From Beijerinckiaceae bacterium (GTDB taxonomy: Bacteria; Pseudomonadota; Alphaproteobacteria; Rhizobiales; Beijerinckiaceae): a stretch of DNA of 64,000 nucleotides. A model generated the notes under the pieces. It saw nothing but the letters and a program-made list of their open reading frames with translations, had not been told where the DNA came from and made no database searches. Position numbers and translations under genes: made by a program. The DNA lies in the NCBI GenBank assembly GCA_947456505.1, contig CANGTC010000001.1:1-64000 (forward strand), written 5' to 3'. Positions 9,479 through 18,197 of the stretch are shown one piece after another. Numbering within the stretch: position 1 is the stretch's first letter; every line of letters begins with the position of its first letter.

Positions 9479-10363
9479 ATGCAGAATCCGCGCGACAAGA
9501 TCTTCATCACCTGCGCCGTCACCGGCAATCTCACCCTGCCGGAGCAGACGCCCCATCTGCCGATCACCCCCGAAGAGATCGCCGACTCCTGCCTTGGCGC
9601 GGCGGAGGCGGGGGCCGCCATTGTGCATATCCATGTGCGCGAGCCCGGCACCGGCAAGCCTTCCATGGAGATCGCCTATTATCAGGACGTGGTGGCGCGT
9701 ATCCGCGACCGCAACAAGGATGTGATCCTGAATCTCACCACAGGTCCCGGCGGGCGCTTCGTGCCCTCGGACGAAGACCCCAAGGTGGCTGGCCCCGGAA
9801 CCACGCTCATCGCGCCGGAAAAGCGGGTGGAGCATATCGCGCTGTTGAAACCCGAGATCTGCACGCTCGATCTCAACACCATGAATTCGGGCGGGCAGGT
9901 CGTGATCAACACGCCCGGCAATGTGCGCCGCATGGCGAAGGTGATTGCGGCGGCGGGCGTGCGGCCGGAGATCGAGCTTTTCGATTCCGGCGACATCGCC
10001 CTCATGCACGATCTCATCAAGGACGGCTCCATCAAGCCCTCGCCGCTGTGTTCCTTCGTGCTGGGGGTGAACTATGGTTTCCAGCCAGGGCCCGAGACCG
10101 TGCTCTACGCCCGCAACATGCTGCCTGCAGGCGCCACTTTCACGGCGCTGGGCGTGGGGCGGCACATGTTCACCACCGTGGCGCAATCCTATCTGGCGGG
10201 CGGGCATGTGCGCGTCGGCATCGAAGATGGCGTCTACCTTTCGCGCGGCGTGCTGGCGCCATCCAATGCAAGCCTCGTGGAAAAGGCGCGGCGCATCGTC
10301 GAAGATCTCGGCGGACAGATCGCCAGCGCGCGCGAGACGCGCGCCATGCTGGGCTTCAACTGA
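9479..10363 (+). CDS. Beta-keto acid cleavage enzyme (BKACE, DUF849 family)
   Basis: Zinc-dependent enzyme of the 3-keto-5-aminohexanoate cleavage family, which condenses a beta-keto acid with acetyl-CoA to give acetoacetate and a new acyl-CoA. Visible signatures are FITCAVTGNLTLPEQTPHLP at the N-terminus, the zinc ligands in IVHIHVREPGTG, and LNLTTGPGGR. The protein is 294 aa from ATG 9479, which follows GGAGCGCC. It sits between an SDR and an MDR oxidoreductase, fitting a short keto-acid pathway fed by the ABC importer downstream. Family members differ widely in substrate, so none is assigned. Confidence 0.9.
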   Translation: MQNPRDKIFITCAVTGNLTLPEQTPHLPITPEEIADSCLGAAEAGAAIVHIHVREPGTGKPSMEIAYYQDVVARIRDRNKDVILNLTTGPGGRFVPSDEDPKVAGPGTTLIAPEKRVEHIALLKPEICTLDLNTMNSGGQVVINTPGNVRRMAKVIAAAGVRPEIELFDSGDIALMHDLIKDGSIKPSPLCSFVLGVNYGFQPGPETVLYARNMLPAGATFTALGVGRHMFTTVAQSYLAGGHVRVGIEDGVYLSRGVLAPSNASLVEKARRIVEDLGGQIASARETRAMLGFN

Positions 10364-10383
10364 ACAAGATTCGGAGATTATGA

Positions 10384-11412
10384 ATGACGCATGCGCCAAT
10401 GACAGGGGCGGGGACCGACGCGGTTCAGGCGACCTGTCTTCGCCTTCACGCCAAGGCTGCTGACGCCAACGCCGTCGCGCCCACCATCGAGCATCTGAGG
10501 CTCGCGCGCCGCAACGAGAGCGATGTGATCGTCGAATTGCGCGCCGCCGCCGTGAACCCTTCGGATGTGAAGGCCGCCATCGGCATGATGCCCTATGCCG
10601 TCTTCCCGCGCACGCCAGGCCGCGACTATGCGGGCGTGGTGATCGCTGGCCCCGCCGAATGGCTGGGCGCGGAGGTCTTCGGCTCCTCCGGGGATCTGGG
10701 CATCCGCCGGGATGGAACCCATGCGACCCATCTGGTCGTCGAGGCGGAAGCGCTGGTGCGCAAGCCCGCCTCCATCACCATCGAAGAGGCCGCTGGCATA
10801 GGCGTGCCCTTCGTCACCGCCAACGAGGGCCTGCGCCGCGCGGGCATGCCCAAGCCCGGTGAGACCGTGCTCATCATGGGCGTCAATGGCAAGGTCGGTC
10901 AGGCCGCCGCGCAGATCGCCGCCTGGTGCGGCGCCCGCGTGATTGGCGTGGTGCGCCGCGCAGAGCCCTATGCGGGCTTCGCCAGCGCGCCGGTCGAGAT
11001 CGTGGATTCCTCCGCTGGCGATGTGGCGAGCCGAGTGCGGGAGATGACCGGGGGCAAGGGCGCCGACATCGTCTACAACACGGTGGGCGATCCCTATTTT
11101 CAGGACGCCCATAAATCGCTGGCCCTGAAGGGGCGGCAGATCCTGATCTCAGCCATCGACAAGATCGTGCAGTTCAACATTTTCGAATTCTACCGTGGCC
11201 GCCACACCTATGTGGGCGTGGATTCGCTGGGCATGAACAGCATCGAGACAGGCGCCGTGCTGCGCGAGCTCGTCCCCGGTTTCGAAAGCGGCAAGCTGAA
11301 ACCCTTCCCGATCATCGAGCGCGCGATTTATCCGCTCTCGAAGGCGGCGGACGCCTATGTGGCCGTCATGGGTTCGGCGCGCGACCGCGTGCTGCTCGAC
11401 CCCAAACGCTAG
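10384..11412 (+). CDS. Zinc-type alcohol dehydrogenase / quinone oxidoreductase (MDR)
   Basis: Medium-chain dehydrogenase/reductase of 342 aa. The N-terminal GroES-like domain has AAVNPSDVKAAIG, typical of the zinc-free quinone oxidoreductase branch. A nucleotide-binding motif is seen at MGVNGKVGQAAAQIAAWCGARVIG. A cysteine/histidine zinc site is not evident, so NADPH:quinone or enoyl reductase activity is more likely than zinc alcohol dehydrogenase. ATG 10384 follows GGAGATTATGA. It lies within the operon, 20 bp after the BKACE gene. Confidence 0.85.
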   Translation: MTHAPMTGAGTDAVQATCLRLHAKAADANAVAPTIEHLRLARRNESDVIVELRAAAVNPSDVKAAIGMMPYAVFPRTPGRDYAGVVIAGPAEWLGAEVFGSSGDLGIRRDGTHATHLVVEAEALVRKPASITIEEAAGIGVPFVTANEGLRRAGMPKPGETVLIMGVNGKVGQAAAQIAAWCGARVIGVVRRAEPYAGFASAPVEIVDSSAGDVASRVREMTGGKGADIVYNTVGDPYFQDAHKSLALKGRQILISAIDKIVQFNIFEFYRGRHTYVGVDSLGMNSIETGAVLRELVPGFESGKLKPFPIIERAIYPLSKAADAYVAVMGSARDRVLLDPKR

Positions 11413-11423
11413 AGGAGCCATCC

Positions 11424-11768
11424 ATGCATTTGACCCGGTTCAACAAGGCGCCCGCCTATTTCCCGCCCGAGCATTTCGACATGCGCTGCCTTCGCCTGCA
11501 GGGGCACGAGGCTGGCCCTGCGACGCAGCTGTGGATGGGCATGTCGCAGATCCTGCCGGGCGGCCATATCACGCCGAGTTCCTCGCCCATCGAGAAGCTC
11601 TATTTCGTGGTGGAGGGCGAGCTGACCGTGGAGACGCCCGACGGCGTGAGCCTGCTGCAGCCCTATGATTCCTGCCGCATCGCGCCCGGCGAATCCCGCG
11701 CCCTGCGCAACAACACGAACCGCCCGGTCATGGTGCTTCTGGCGATGCCGCTGGAGCCGCCGAAATAA
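11424..11768 (+). CDS. Small single-domain cupin
   Basis: A 114-aa cupin fold protein. The first cupin motif (LPGGHITPSSSPIEKLYFVVEGEL) keeps one histidine and the glutamate, and the second is in the PYDSCRIAPGESRALRNNT region. Such proteins can be sensors, isomerases or small dioxygenases. A good RBS (GAGGAGCC) precedes ATG 11424. It lies between the MDR gene and the second ABC importer, so it may act on or sense the imported compound. Confidence 0.8.
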   Translation: MHLTRFNKAPAYFPPEHFDMRCLRLQGHEAGPATQLWMGMSQILPGGHITPSSSPIEKLYFVVEGELTVETPDGVSLLQPYDSCRIAPGESRALRNNTNRPVMVLLAMPLEPPK

Positions 11769-11808
11769 ACGCAGCATCACAAAAATCGAACCCAGGGGAA
11801 GCATCGTC

Positions 11809-12813
11809 ATGATCAAGAGAATGATTGCAGCCGCAGGCCTTCTCGCAGCCGCCCTCGCCCTGCCGGGCGCCGCCCAGGCCCAGACGCCCGTGAAGATCGG
11901 CATAGGCTTTGGCGTGGGCTTTCTGCCCATGTTCATCGCCGACGAAATGAAGCTGGTGGAGAAATACGCCAAGGCCGAAGGGCTCGACGTGACCGCCAGC
12001 TACCAGCGCTTCTCGGGCTCCGCCGCCATGCAGGACGCGGTTTTGTCGGGTTCGGTCGATGTGGGCGTCTATGGCGTCGCCGCCATGCTCATCGCCTGGG
12101 ACAAGGCGCGCAATTCCCCGCAGCAGATCTTCGGCATCGCGGGCGTGAATTCGAGCCCGCTGGTGCTCGTCGCCAACAAGCCCGACGCCAAGTCGCTGGA
12201 CGACCTTGGCCCCGGCGACAAGATCGCCATGCCCGCGCTGGTCTCGCCCCAGATGTACGCCCTGCAGATGCTGGCCGAGAAGCGCTATGGCAAGGGCCAG
12301 CAAGACAAGCTGAAGCCGCAGGTCGTCGCCCTGCCCCATCCTGAAGCCGTCAACGCCATGCTTAGCGGCGGCACGGAGGTGAAGGCCTATTTCGCCGCGC
12401 CGCCCTTCACCCAATTGGTGCTCGACAGCGGCAAGGCCCGCATCATCACCTCCTCGGAAGAGGCCTTTGGCGGGCGTTCCACCTTCCTGGCCGCTGGAGC
12501 CACGAAGAAATATCTCGACGCCAATCCCAAAATGGCGGGCGTGCTGATCAAGGCCATCGACGAGGCCAGCGCCGTGATCCGCAAGGATCCCGCGACCGCC
12601 GCGCGCATCTATCTCAAGGCCGAGCCCTCCAAGCTCATCGACGAGGCGCGGGTCGAGGCCATGTTGAAGACCATGCCCGATGATTTCGGCAGCGCCGCCC
12701 ATGGCGTGCAGACCCTCGCCGATTTCATGGGCCGCATCGGCGGCCTGAAGAATGTGCCCGCGAAGTGGCAGGATGTCTTCGTGCCCGCCGCCCATGGCTC
12801 GGCCAGCAACTGA
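11809..12813 (+). CDS. ABC transporter substrate-binding protein (NMT1/SsuA-like), first of two
   Basis: Exported binding protein of the second ABC importer. MIKRMIAAAGLLAAALALPGAAQAQ is a clear signal peptide after RBS CAGGGGAA, and the mature start is TPVKIGIGFGVGFLPMFIADEM. Length is 334 aa. The ATPase follows after 15 bp. A second, distantly related binding protein is encoded after the permease, so the importer may take two ligands. The track start (11665) lies inside the cupin gene. Confidence 0.88.
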   Translation: MIKRMIAAAGLLAAALALPGAAQAQTPVKIGIGFGVGFLPMFIADEMKLVEKYAKAEGLDVTASYQRFSGSAAMQDAVLSGSVDVGVYGVAAMLIAWDKARNSPQQIFGIAGVNSSPLVLVANKPDAKSLDDLGPGDKIAMPALVSPQMYALQMLAEKRYGKGQQDKLKPQVVALPHPEAVNAMLSGGTEVKAYFAAPPFTQLVLDSGKARIITSSEEAFGGRSTFLAAGATKKYLDANPKMAGVLIKAIDEASAVIRKDPATAARIYLKAEPSKLIDEARVEAMLKTMPDDFGSAAHGVQTLADFMGRIGGLKNVPAKWQDVFVPAAHGSASN

Positions 12814-12828
12814 TTGTCGGAGCCCTCG

Positions 12829-13647
12829 ATGTCGCAAGTCCTCACCCCTTCCACGCAGCCCTTTCAGGGGGTGCAGGCGACCTCGCCGCTCGTCAGCGTG
12901 GAGGGGGTGACGCTGCAATATAAAACCCCCGATCATCTGGTGACCGCCACCTATCGGGTGAGCTTCGACATCCACAGCCAGGAGCGCGTGGTGCTGCTGG
13001 GCCCCTCGGGCTGCGGCAAGTCGACGATCCTGAAGGCCATCGCGGGTTTCATGCCCCCGGTGGAGGGGCGCGTGACCCTCAAGGGAAGCGCCATCACCGG
13101 GCCCGGTCCGGACCGCATGATGGTGTTTCAGGAATTCGACCAGTTGCTGCCCTGGAAGACCGTGCAGGCCAATGTGGCCTATCCCATGCTCGTCAATGGG
13201 GTCAGCCGGGACGAGGCCGCCCACCGCGCCGCCGACGCCCTCACCAAGGTGAACCTCGCCAAATTCATGGACGCCTATCCCCATATGCTCTCGGGCGGCA
13301 TGAAGCAGCGCGTAGCCATCGCCCGCGCCATGGCCATGAAGCCCGATGTGCTGCTGATGGACGAACCCTATGCGGCGCTCGACGCGCTCACCCGCCGCAA
13401 GATGCAGGAAGAGCTGCTGCAACTGTGGGACGATGTGGGCTTCACGCTGGTCTTCGTCACCCATTCCATTGAGGAGGCCATCGTGGTGGGCTCGCGGATC
13501 GTGGTGCTCTCGCCCCATCCCGGCCAGGTGCGCGCCGAGCTGAACTGCGACCATCTGGGCTTCGCCGAGCGCGAAAGCCCCGAGTTCGGACAGCTCGCCA
13601 AACGCATCTCCGCCATGCTGTTCGATGACCACGCCGTTGCGCATTGA
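12829..13647 (+). CDS. ABC transporter ATP-binding protein
   Basis: ATPase of the second importer (272 aa). Walker A is GPSGCGKST, signature LSGGMKQRVAIARAM, Walker B LLMDEPYAALDALT, and switch histidine VTHSIEEA; all are intact. ATG 12829 has GGAG upstream; the track's TTG at 12814 directly abuts the previous stop. An N-terminal extension of about 25 residues precedes the usual start of the domain. The permease ATG is 10 bp downstream. Confidence 0.92.
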   Translation: MSQVLTPSTQPFQGVQATSPLVSVEGVTLQYKTPDHLVTATYRVSFDIHSQERVVLLGPSGCGKSTILKAIAGFMPPVEGRVTLKGSAITGPGPDRMMVFQEFDQLLPWKTVQANVAYPMLVNGVSRDEAAHRAADALTKVNLAKFMDAYPHMLSGGMKQRVAIARAMAMKPDVLLMDEPYAALDALTRRKMQEELLQLWDDVGFTLVFVTHSIEEAIVVGSRIVVLSPHPGQVRAELNCDHLGFAERESPEFGQLAKRISAMLFDDHAVAH

Positions 13648-13657
13648 GGATAAGACC

Positions 13658-14533
13658 ATGACGCGCAGCGCGCCCCCGGCGAGGCCGGAACAGGAATTTC
13701 AGGTGACCGCGCCCGTGGCGCTGGGGGATGTGGCCAAGCCCCTGCCCTTCATCGAGAAGATCTTCGAGAAGGCCGTGGTGCGGCGCGGGCTGATCCTGTT
13801 CGCCCTCGCGCTGGTCTGGGAGGCCTACGGGCGCTGGCTGGACAGCCCGCTCACCTTCCCCACCTTCCTTGACACAATGACCGCCCTGAAGGACGGCATC
13901 GCCTCGGGCGTGATCCCCAAGCGCATGATGGTGACGCTGGAGACGCTGGTGACCGGCTATTTCCTGGGCCTGATCATCGCGGCCCTGCTCACCACCGTGG
14001 CGGTCACGAGCCGGGTGGGCACGGATCTGCTCTCCACCTTCACCGCCATGTTCAATCCACTCCCCGCCATCGCCTTGCTGCCGCTGGCGCTGCTGTGGTT
14101 CGGGCTGGGGCGGCCATCGCTCGTTTTCGTGATCGTCCATTCCGTGCTCTGGGCGGTGGCGCTCAACATGCACTCGGGCTTTCTGTCGGTGTCGGAGACC
14201 CAGCGCATGGCCGGGCGCACCTTCGGCCTCAAGGGCCTGCGCTTCGTACTGGGCATTCTCATCCCCGCCGCCTTCCCGGCCATTCTGGCGGGCCTGAAAA
14301 TCGGCTGGGCCTTCGCCTGGCGCACGCTCATCGCCGCCGAACTCGTCTTTGGCGTGTCGTCGGGCCAGGGCGGACTCGGCTGGTATATTTTCGAAAACCG
14401 CAATACGCTCGACACGGCCGCAGTCTTCGCCGGACTTCTCTCGGTGATGGCGGTGGGCCTGGTGGTCGAAGCGGTCATCTTCCGCGTCATCGAAGCCAAA
14501 ACGGTCCGCCGCTGGGGCATGCAGCGCGGTTGA
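13658..14533 (+). CDS. ABC transporter permease
   Basis: Membrane subunit of the second importer, 291 aa, with about six hydrophobic segments after a soluble N-terminus of about 40 residues. The EAA-like loop is around RTFGLKGLRFVLGILIPAAFPAILAGLK. ATG 13658 follows GAGGA; the track start at 13625 overlaps the ATPase gene and lacks an RBS. It is SsuC/TauC type, matching the binding proteins on both sides. Confidence 0.9.
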   Translation: MTRSAPPARPEQEFQVTAPVALGDVAKPLPFIEKIFEKAVVRRGLILFALALVWEAYGRWLDSPLTFPTFLDTMTALKDGIASGVIPKRMMVTLETLVTGYFLGLIIAALLTTVAVTSRVGTDLLSTFTAMFNPLPAIALLPLALLWFGLGRPSLVFVIVHSVLWAVALNMHSGFLSVSETQRMAGRTFGLKGLRFVLGILIPAAFPAILAGLKIGWAFAWRTLIAAELVFGVSSGQGGLGWYIFENRNTLDTAAVFAGLLSVMAVGLVVEAVIFRVIEAKTVRRWGMQRG

Positions 14534-14571
14534 ATGAATGCAGAGCCCCAAAGGCCTGACTGGAGGAAGCC

Positions 14572-15567
14572 ATGATCAAGTCGACCATCCTGCAAGCGGC
14601 CCTTCTGGCGGGCATCGCCCTCTCGGCGCCCCTGACCAGCGCCCGCGCCGAACCCTTCAAGGTGGTGGCCTTCGCAGGCTCGTCCAACTGGGCCTTCTGG
14701 GTGGCGCAGGAGAAGGGCTACTTCAAGAAACACGGCGTCGAGCCGACGCTGACCATCACGCCTGGCTCCATCGCCATGGCGAAGGATCTCTACGCCGGCA
14801 ATTTCGACCTCGCTCTCACCGCCGCCGACAACATGATCGCCTATAACGAGGGCCAGGGCGAAACCGATCTTGGCGGGACGCCCGACTTCGTGGTGCTCTT
14901 TGGCGTCGATCCCGGCATGTTGCAGATCATGGCCGCGCCGCAGATCAAGAGCCTCGCCGACCTCAAGGGCAAGACCATCGCCGTCGACGCCATGACCTCC
15001 GGCTTCGCCTTCGTGCTCAACGACGCCCTGGCCAAGCAGGGAATCGCCGTCTCCGACGTCAAATGGGACAAGGTGGGCGGCGGCGCCCAGCGTCTGCAGG
15101 CCCTGCTGGAGGGCAAGCAGGACGCGACCCTGCTCAACTCGCCTCTCGACATCGCCGCCGAGGCCAAGGGCTTCGTGAACCTGCAGGACGCCTCCCAGGC
15201 GCTGGGCGCCTATCAGGGCATTTCCGGCTCCACGCGCCGGGGCGCTGCGGCGGCCAAGCGCACGGAAATCGTGGCCTTCATCCGCGCCTTCAAGGAGTCG
15301 ATGGACTGGCTGACGGCGCCCGCCAACCGCGAGGAGGCCATCGCACTGCTGACGAAGAACATGCGCGGCATGGAGCGGCCCCAGGCGGAATTGGCCTACG
15401 CCAAACTGCTGGACCCCAAGCTCGGCATGTTCCGCGATCTGCGCATCGACCCCGAGGGGATGAAGACCGTGCTGCGCCTGCGCAGCGCCTATGGCGCGCC
15501 GCGCAAGGAACTGAAGGACGCCTCGGCCTATATCGACGAAAGCTTCCTGAAGGAGGCGCTGAAATAG
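14572..15567 (+). CDS. ABC transporter substrate-binding protein, second of the operon
   Basis: A 331-aa exported binding protein of the NMT1/SsuA class with signal peptide MIKSTILQAALLAGIALSA...ARAEP and mature start FKVVAFAGSSNWAFWVAQEKGYFKKHGVEP. The RBS GGAGGAAGCC precedes ATG. It is clearly diverged from the SBP at 11809. Two SBPs around one ATPase-permease pair suggest either two related ligands or a recent operon fusion. Confidence 0.88.
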   Translation: MIKSTILQAALLAGIALSAPLTSARAEPFKVVAFAGSSNWAFWVAQEKGYFKKHGVEPTLTITPGSIAMAKDLYAGNFDLALTAADNMIAYNEGQGETDLGGTPDFVVLFGVDPGMLQIMAAPQIKSLADLKGKTIAVDAMTSGFAFVLNDALAKQGIAVSDVKWDKVGGGAQRLQALLEGKQDATLLNSPLDIAAEAKGFVNLQDASQALGAYQGISGSTRRGAAAAKRTEIVAFIRAFKESMDWLTAPANREEAIALLTKNMRGMERPQAELAYAKLLDPKLGMFRDLRIDPEGMKTVLRLRSAYGAPRKELKDASAYIDESFLKEALK

Positions 15568-15619
15568 GCGCCAAGAAACGTCGACCGTGAAGCGTAAAAA
15601 AACAAAAGGGAGAGCAAAC

Positions 15620-16501
15620 ATGACTGGCAAATTCGTCGTCGCGCCGCATTTTCGGCTGCATGAATGGGTCGCTGAGGAGAAGGGCTATTTCACGGACGAA
15701 AAGCTCGACTACGAGTTTCGCGAGACCATGGATTCCAAGGCGTCCCAGGGTCACCACATCGGCAACAAGGTCGGCGCCTATCAAAACATAGAGCAGGGCC
15801 GTTCCTGCAACGTCAGCGGCGCCTGCCACTGGACCGTGAATGTGGCCGCCGCCAATGGGCACGGCAAACTCTATCCCGATTGCTATTCGGTCTCCCCCGC
15901 AGGCGTCTTCGTGCCTAAGGATTCGCCGATCATGACGCCAGAGGATCTGAAGGGCGTGCCGATTTCGGTGGGCTACCAGTCCGGCAGCCACTATTCGACC
16001 ATTCAGGCCCTCGAACAGTATATGCCGGTCGAAGACATCAACCTGTCCTTCAACGACGGATTGCTCTTCGCCCGCATGGAGGCCCTGATCGACGGGCGCA
16101 CGCCCGCCTGCGCGGCCTTCAGCGGGCCCTATTATTTCCTGGAGCAACTGGGCTATCGCAAGGTCATCGACAGCACCTTCATGATGGCGGCCTCGATCAC
16201 GGGGGATCCAGACCCGCAGGATGTGGCGAAATATTTCCGCGCCCTGCGCCGCGCCCAGCACGACATCGACCTGCGGCCGGAGCTCTACACCCACTATTAC
16301 CGCAACGAATTCCCCCAGCGCTTCCATGACGTGATGGACACGCGCCGCTGGGGACCGGGCGAGCGCATCGTCTTCGAGCCCTATTCCCGCGAGATCTTCG
16401 AGAACACGCGCCACTGGATCTCCGAGCGCGACATCTTCGAGAAAAACGCCATGGGCTCCGAGCGCTACGAAGACGCCATCTTCATGGTGGCGGCGGAATA
16501 A
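15620..16501 (+). CDS. Signal-less SBP-like protein, possibly a decarboxylase-type enzyme
   Basis: A 293-aa protein with the periplasmic-binding-protein fold: FRLHEWVAEEKGYFTDEKLDYEF at the N-terminus and TPEDLKGVPISVGYQSGSHYST in the middle. It has no signal peptide; translation from ATG 15620 (RBS GGGAGAGC) begins straight in the fold, so it is probably cytoplasmic. Proteins of this fold without a signal include the 4,5-dihydroxyphthalate decarboxylase group. A Cys-rich patch (RSCNVSGACHW) is unusual for a binding protein. A UbiD-family decarboxylase lies just beyond the terminator. An enzymatic role is inference; a cytoplasmic sensor is another option. Confidence 0.6.
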   Translation: MTGKFVVAPHFRLHEWVAEEKGYFTDEKLDYEFRETMDSKASQGHHIGNKVGAYQNIEQGRSCNVSGACHWTVNVAAANGHGKLYPDCYSVSPAGVFVPKDSPIMTPEDLKGVPISVGYQSGSHYSTIQALEQYMPVEDINLSFNDGLLFARMEALIDGRTPACAAFSGPYYFLEQLGYRKVIDSTFMMAASITGDPDPQDVAKYFRALRRAQHDIDLRPELYTHYYRNEFPQRFHDVMDTRRWGPGERIVFEPYSREIFENTRHWISERDIFEKNAMGSERYEDAIFMVAAE

Positions 16502-16515
16502 GCCGCAGAGAACCA

Positions 16516-16549
16516 CGCCCCGGAGCCTTTGGGCGCCGGGGCGTTTTTT
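16516..16549 (+). terminator. Intrinsic terminator of the 8.7-16.5 kb operon
   Basis: Perfect 8-bp stem CGCCCCGG / CCGGGGCG around a 12-nt loop, followed directly by TTTTTT at 16544-16549. It starts 15 bp after the stop of the SBP-like gene and lies between convergent genes. Confidence 0.88.
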
Positions 16550-16556
16550 GTTGGGG

Positions 16557-18167
16557 TCAGATCCCCTTGTTGGGGTCGTGGTAGAGTTCGCCCACGATGG
16601 CGGTGAGGCCGGGCGTTCCTTCGGCCAGATGGTAGCGGCCATCGGCGTCGCGACCGAGGCGCCCCTGAGAGCGCAACGCGTCCAGCGCCAGCGCCACCTC
16701 GCGGCCATCGGAACTGCCGATGCCCTCCACCAGCGCCGAATAGAAATGCGGGCCGGACTCCAGCGCCTGCTCAACCGTCTGGAACCGCGCCGCGCCCGTG
16801 AACTCCTTCGCCGCGCAGCGGGTCAACACCACCGTCTGCTTGCGGCCGAAGGGCATGGTGCAATCAAAGCCCGCCTTCGCGCCGGTGCGGCGGCCATTGA
16901 GGGACGGGTCCATGGCCTTGCCCATCATGCCCGTGACCATGACGATGTCTTCATCCGCCTGGAAGCGCGTGCCGAAGGCCCATTCCACCTGCCGGTCGTC
17001 GGCGGGATCGATATCCTCATCGAAGACATAGACATGTTTCACCTGCAGCATGGCGGCGAAGATGGCGAGAATGGCGTTGCGCGCCTCCCCATGCCGATGC
17101 TGCTTCATGGAGATGCGCAGGGTGCCAGCGCCCCCCGACAAGGACCGCGAACTGACCGCGATGGGCTCCTGACAGACGGTCTTGAGAATGCGCATGGCGG
17201 TGGCTTCCACGCGCAGCTCCGTCATGCAGGCCGCGTCCGTCTGATCCAGCACGAAGGCGGAGCCGTGCTGCAGGGTCATGTGCATGACGTCGCTGCGCAT
17301 GGTGATCGCCGTGCAGGTGAAAACGGGATCCATATGAATCGAGCCGTAGTAACCCATGTATTCGCCATAGGGCCCTTCGGGCTCGCAATAGCCGCGCTCG
17401 TCAAGATAGCCCTCGATGACGATCTCCGCATCGGCGGGCACCAGGATATTGTTGGTGAGGCTCTTCACGAAGGGCGCGGGCTCCCCGCGCAGGGCCGAGA
17501 CCATATGGTGTTCGTCACCCTGCTGGCGCGTGGTGGCGGCGAGGAAATCGAGGGGATGGCAGCCGAGCGTGAAGCTCATGGGCAAACGCTCGCCACGCTT
17601 CACGCAGCCTTCATAGATGCGCTTGAGATCGGAGGGCGCGGTGACATTGGTGCCCGCCTGGGTGCGGTTGCGCAGGGCGAGGCGCCTGCTGCCCACATTG
17701 GTGCGGCCGGACACGGGATCGATCACATAATCGACGCCGGAACTGATGTAGCAGCTGCCATCGAGCCCATGCTGGGGATAGAAAGGCAGCTTGCTGAGAT
17801 CAATGTCCTTGCCGGTGATCTGCACCGCATGGACCGGCGCCTCGTTGGAAGGAACCTCGACGGAGGTTTTCGGGGTCGCAATGCGCGTGAGCAGCTTTTC
17901 GTGCATGGTCTCGGGTGTGGCGTCGAGGGCGACCATGAGGCGCTCGCGGCTGGCGGCGACCTTGGCGGCAAGCTCCACCCGCTCGGGCCCCGCCTGCCGG
18001 AAGAGCACGGCCTTTGGGGTTTTCTCGATGATGGAGGCCAGCGCTGTAAGCGCCACGGGCTCGTCGTGAATCTCCACATCATCGCGGGCGATCAGTTGAT
18101 CAACGAAACTGCGCAACCGATATTTTTCGAAGTCGAATTCCTGGCCCAGCCTGCCGGTCCCGCTCAT
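16557..18167 (-). CDS. UbiD-family prenylated-FMN decarboxylase
   Basis: Reversible non-oxidative decarboxylase of the UbiD family, which acts on aromatic or alpha,beta-unsaturated acids using prenylated FMN. The signature near residue 264 (CEPEGPYGEYMGYYG) contains the conserved acidic residues. Other blocks are GMMGKAMDPSLNGRRTGAK and MPFGRKQTVVLTR. The product is 536 aa from ATG 18167, which follows GGAGA; the track's TTG 27 bp upstream is less likely. No ubiX-type prenyltransferase is in the window. The Bug SBP gene lies 30 bp upstream in the same direction, so import and decarboxylation of one acid is a plausible unit. Substrate unknown. Confidence 0.9.
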   Translation of the reverse strand: MSGTGRLGQEFDFEKYRLRSFVDQLIARDDVEIHDEPVALTALASIIEKTPKAVLFRQAGPERVELAAKVAASRERLMVALDATPETMHEKLLTRIATPKTSVEVPSNEAPVHAVQITGKDIDLSKLPFYPQHGLDGSCYISSGVDYVIDPVSGRTNVGSRRLALRNRTQAGTNVTAPSDLKRIYEGCVKRGERLPMSFTLGCHPLDFLAATTRQQGDEHHMVSALRGEPAPFVKSLTNNILVPADAEIVIEGYLDERGYCEPEGPYGEYMGYYGSIHMDPVFTCTAITMRSDVMHMTLQHGSAFVLDQTDAACMTELRVEATAMRILKTVCQEPIAVSSRSLSGGAGTLRISMKQHRHGEARNAILAIFAAMLQVKHVYVFDEDIDPADDRQVEWAFGTRFQADEDIVMVTGMMGKAMDPSLNGRRTGAKAGFDCTMPFGRKQTVVLTRCAAKEFTGAARFQTVEQALESGPHFYSALVEGIGSSDGREVALALDALRSQGRLGRDADGRYHLAEGTPGLTAIVGELYHDPNKGI

Positions 18168-18197
18168 CTGCTTTGTCTCCACCCGTTTTATCAAAAA

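Noticed and set aside
11728-13659. 643-aa minus-strand ORF
   Set aside because: His/Gly/Gln-rich shadow of the ABC SBP and ATPase genes, typical for antisense of GC-rich coding DNA.
13957-15630. 557-aa minus-strand ORF
   Set aside because: Antisense shadow of the permease and second SBP; low-complexity composition, no family motif.
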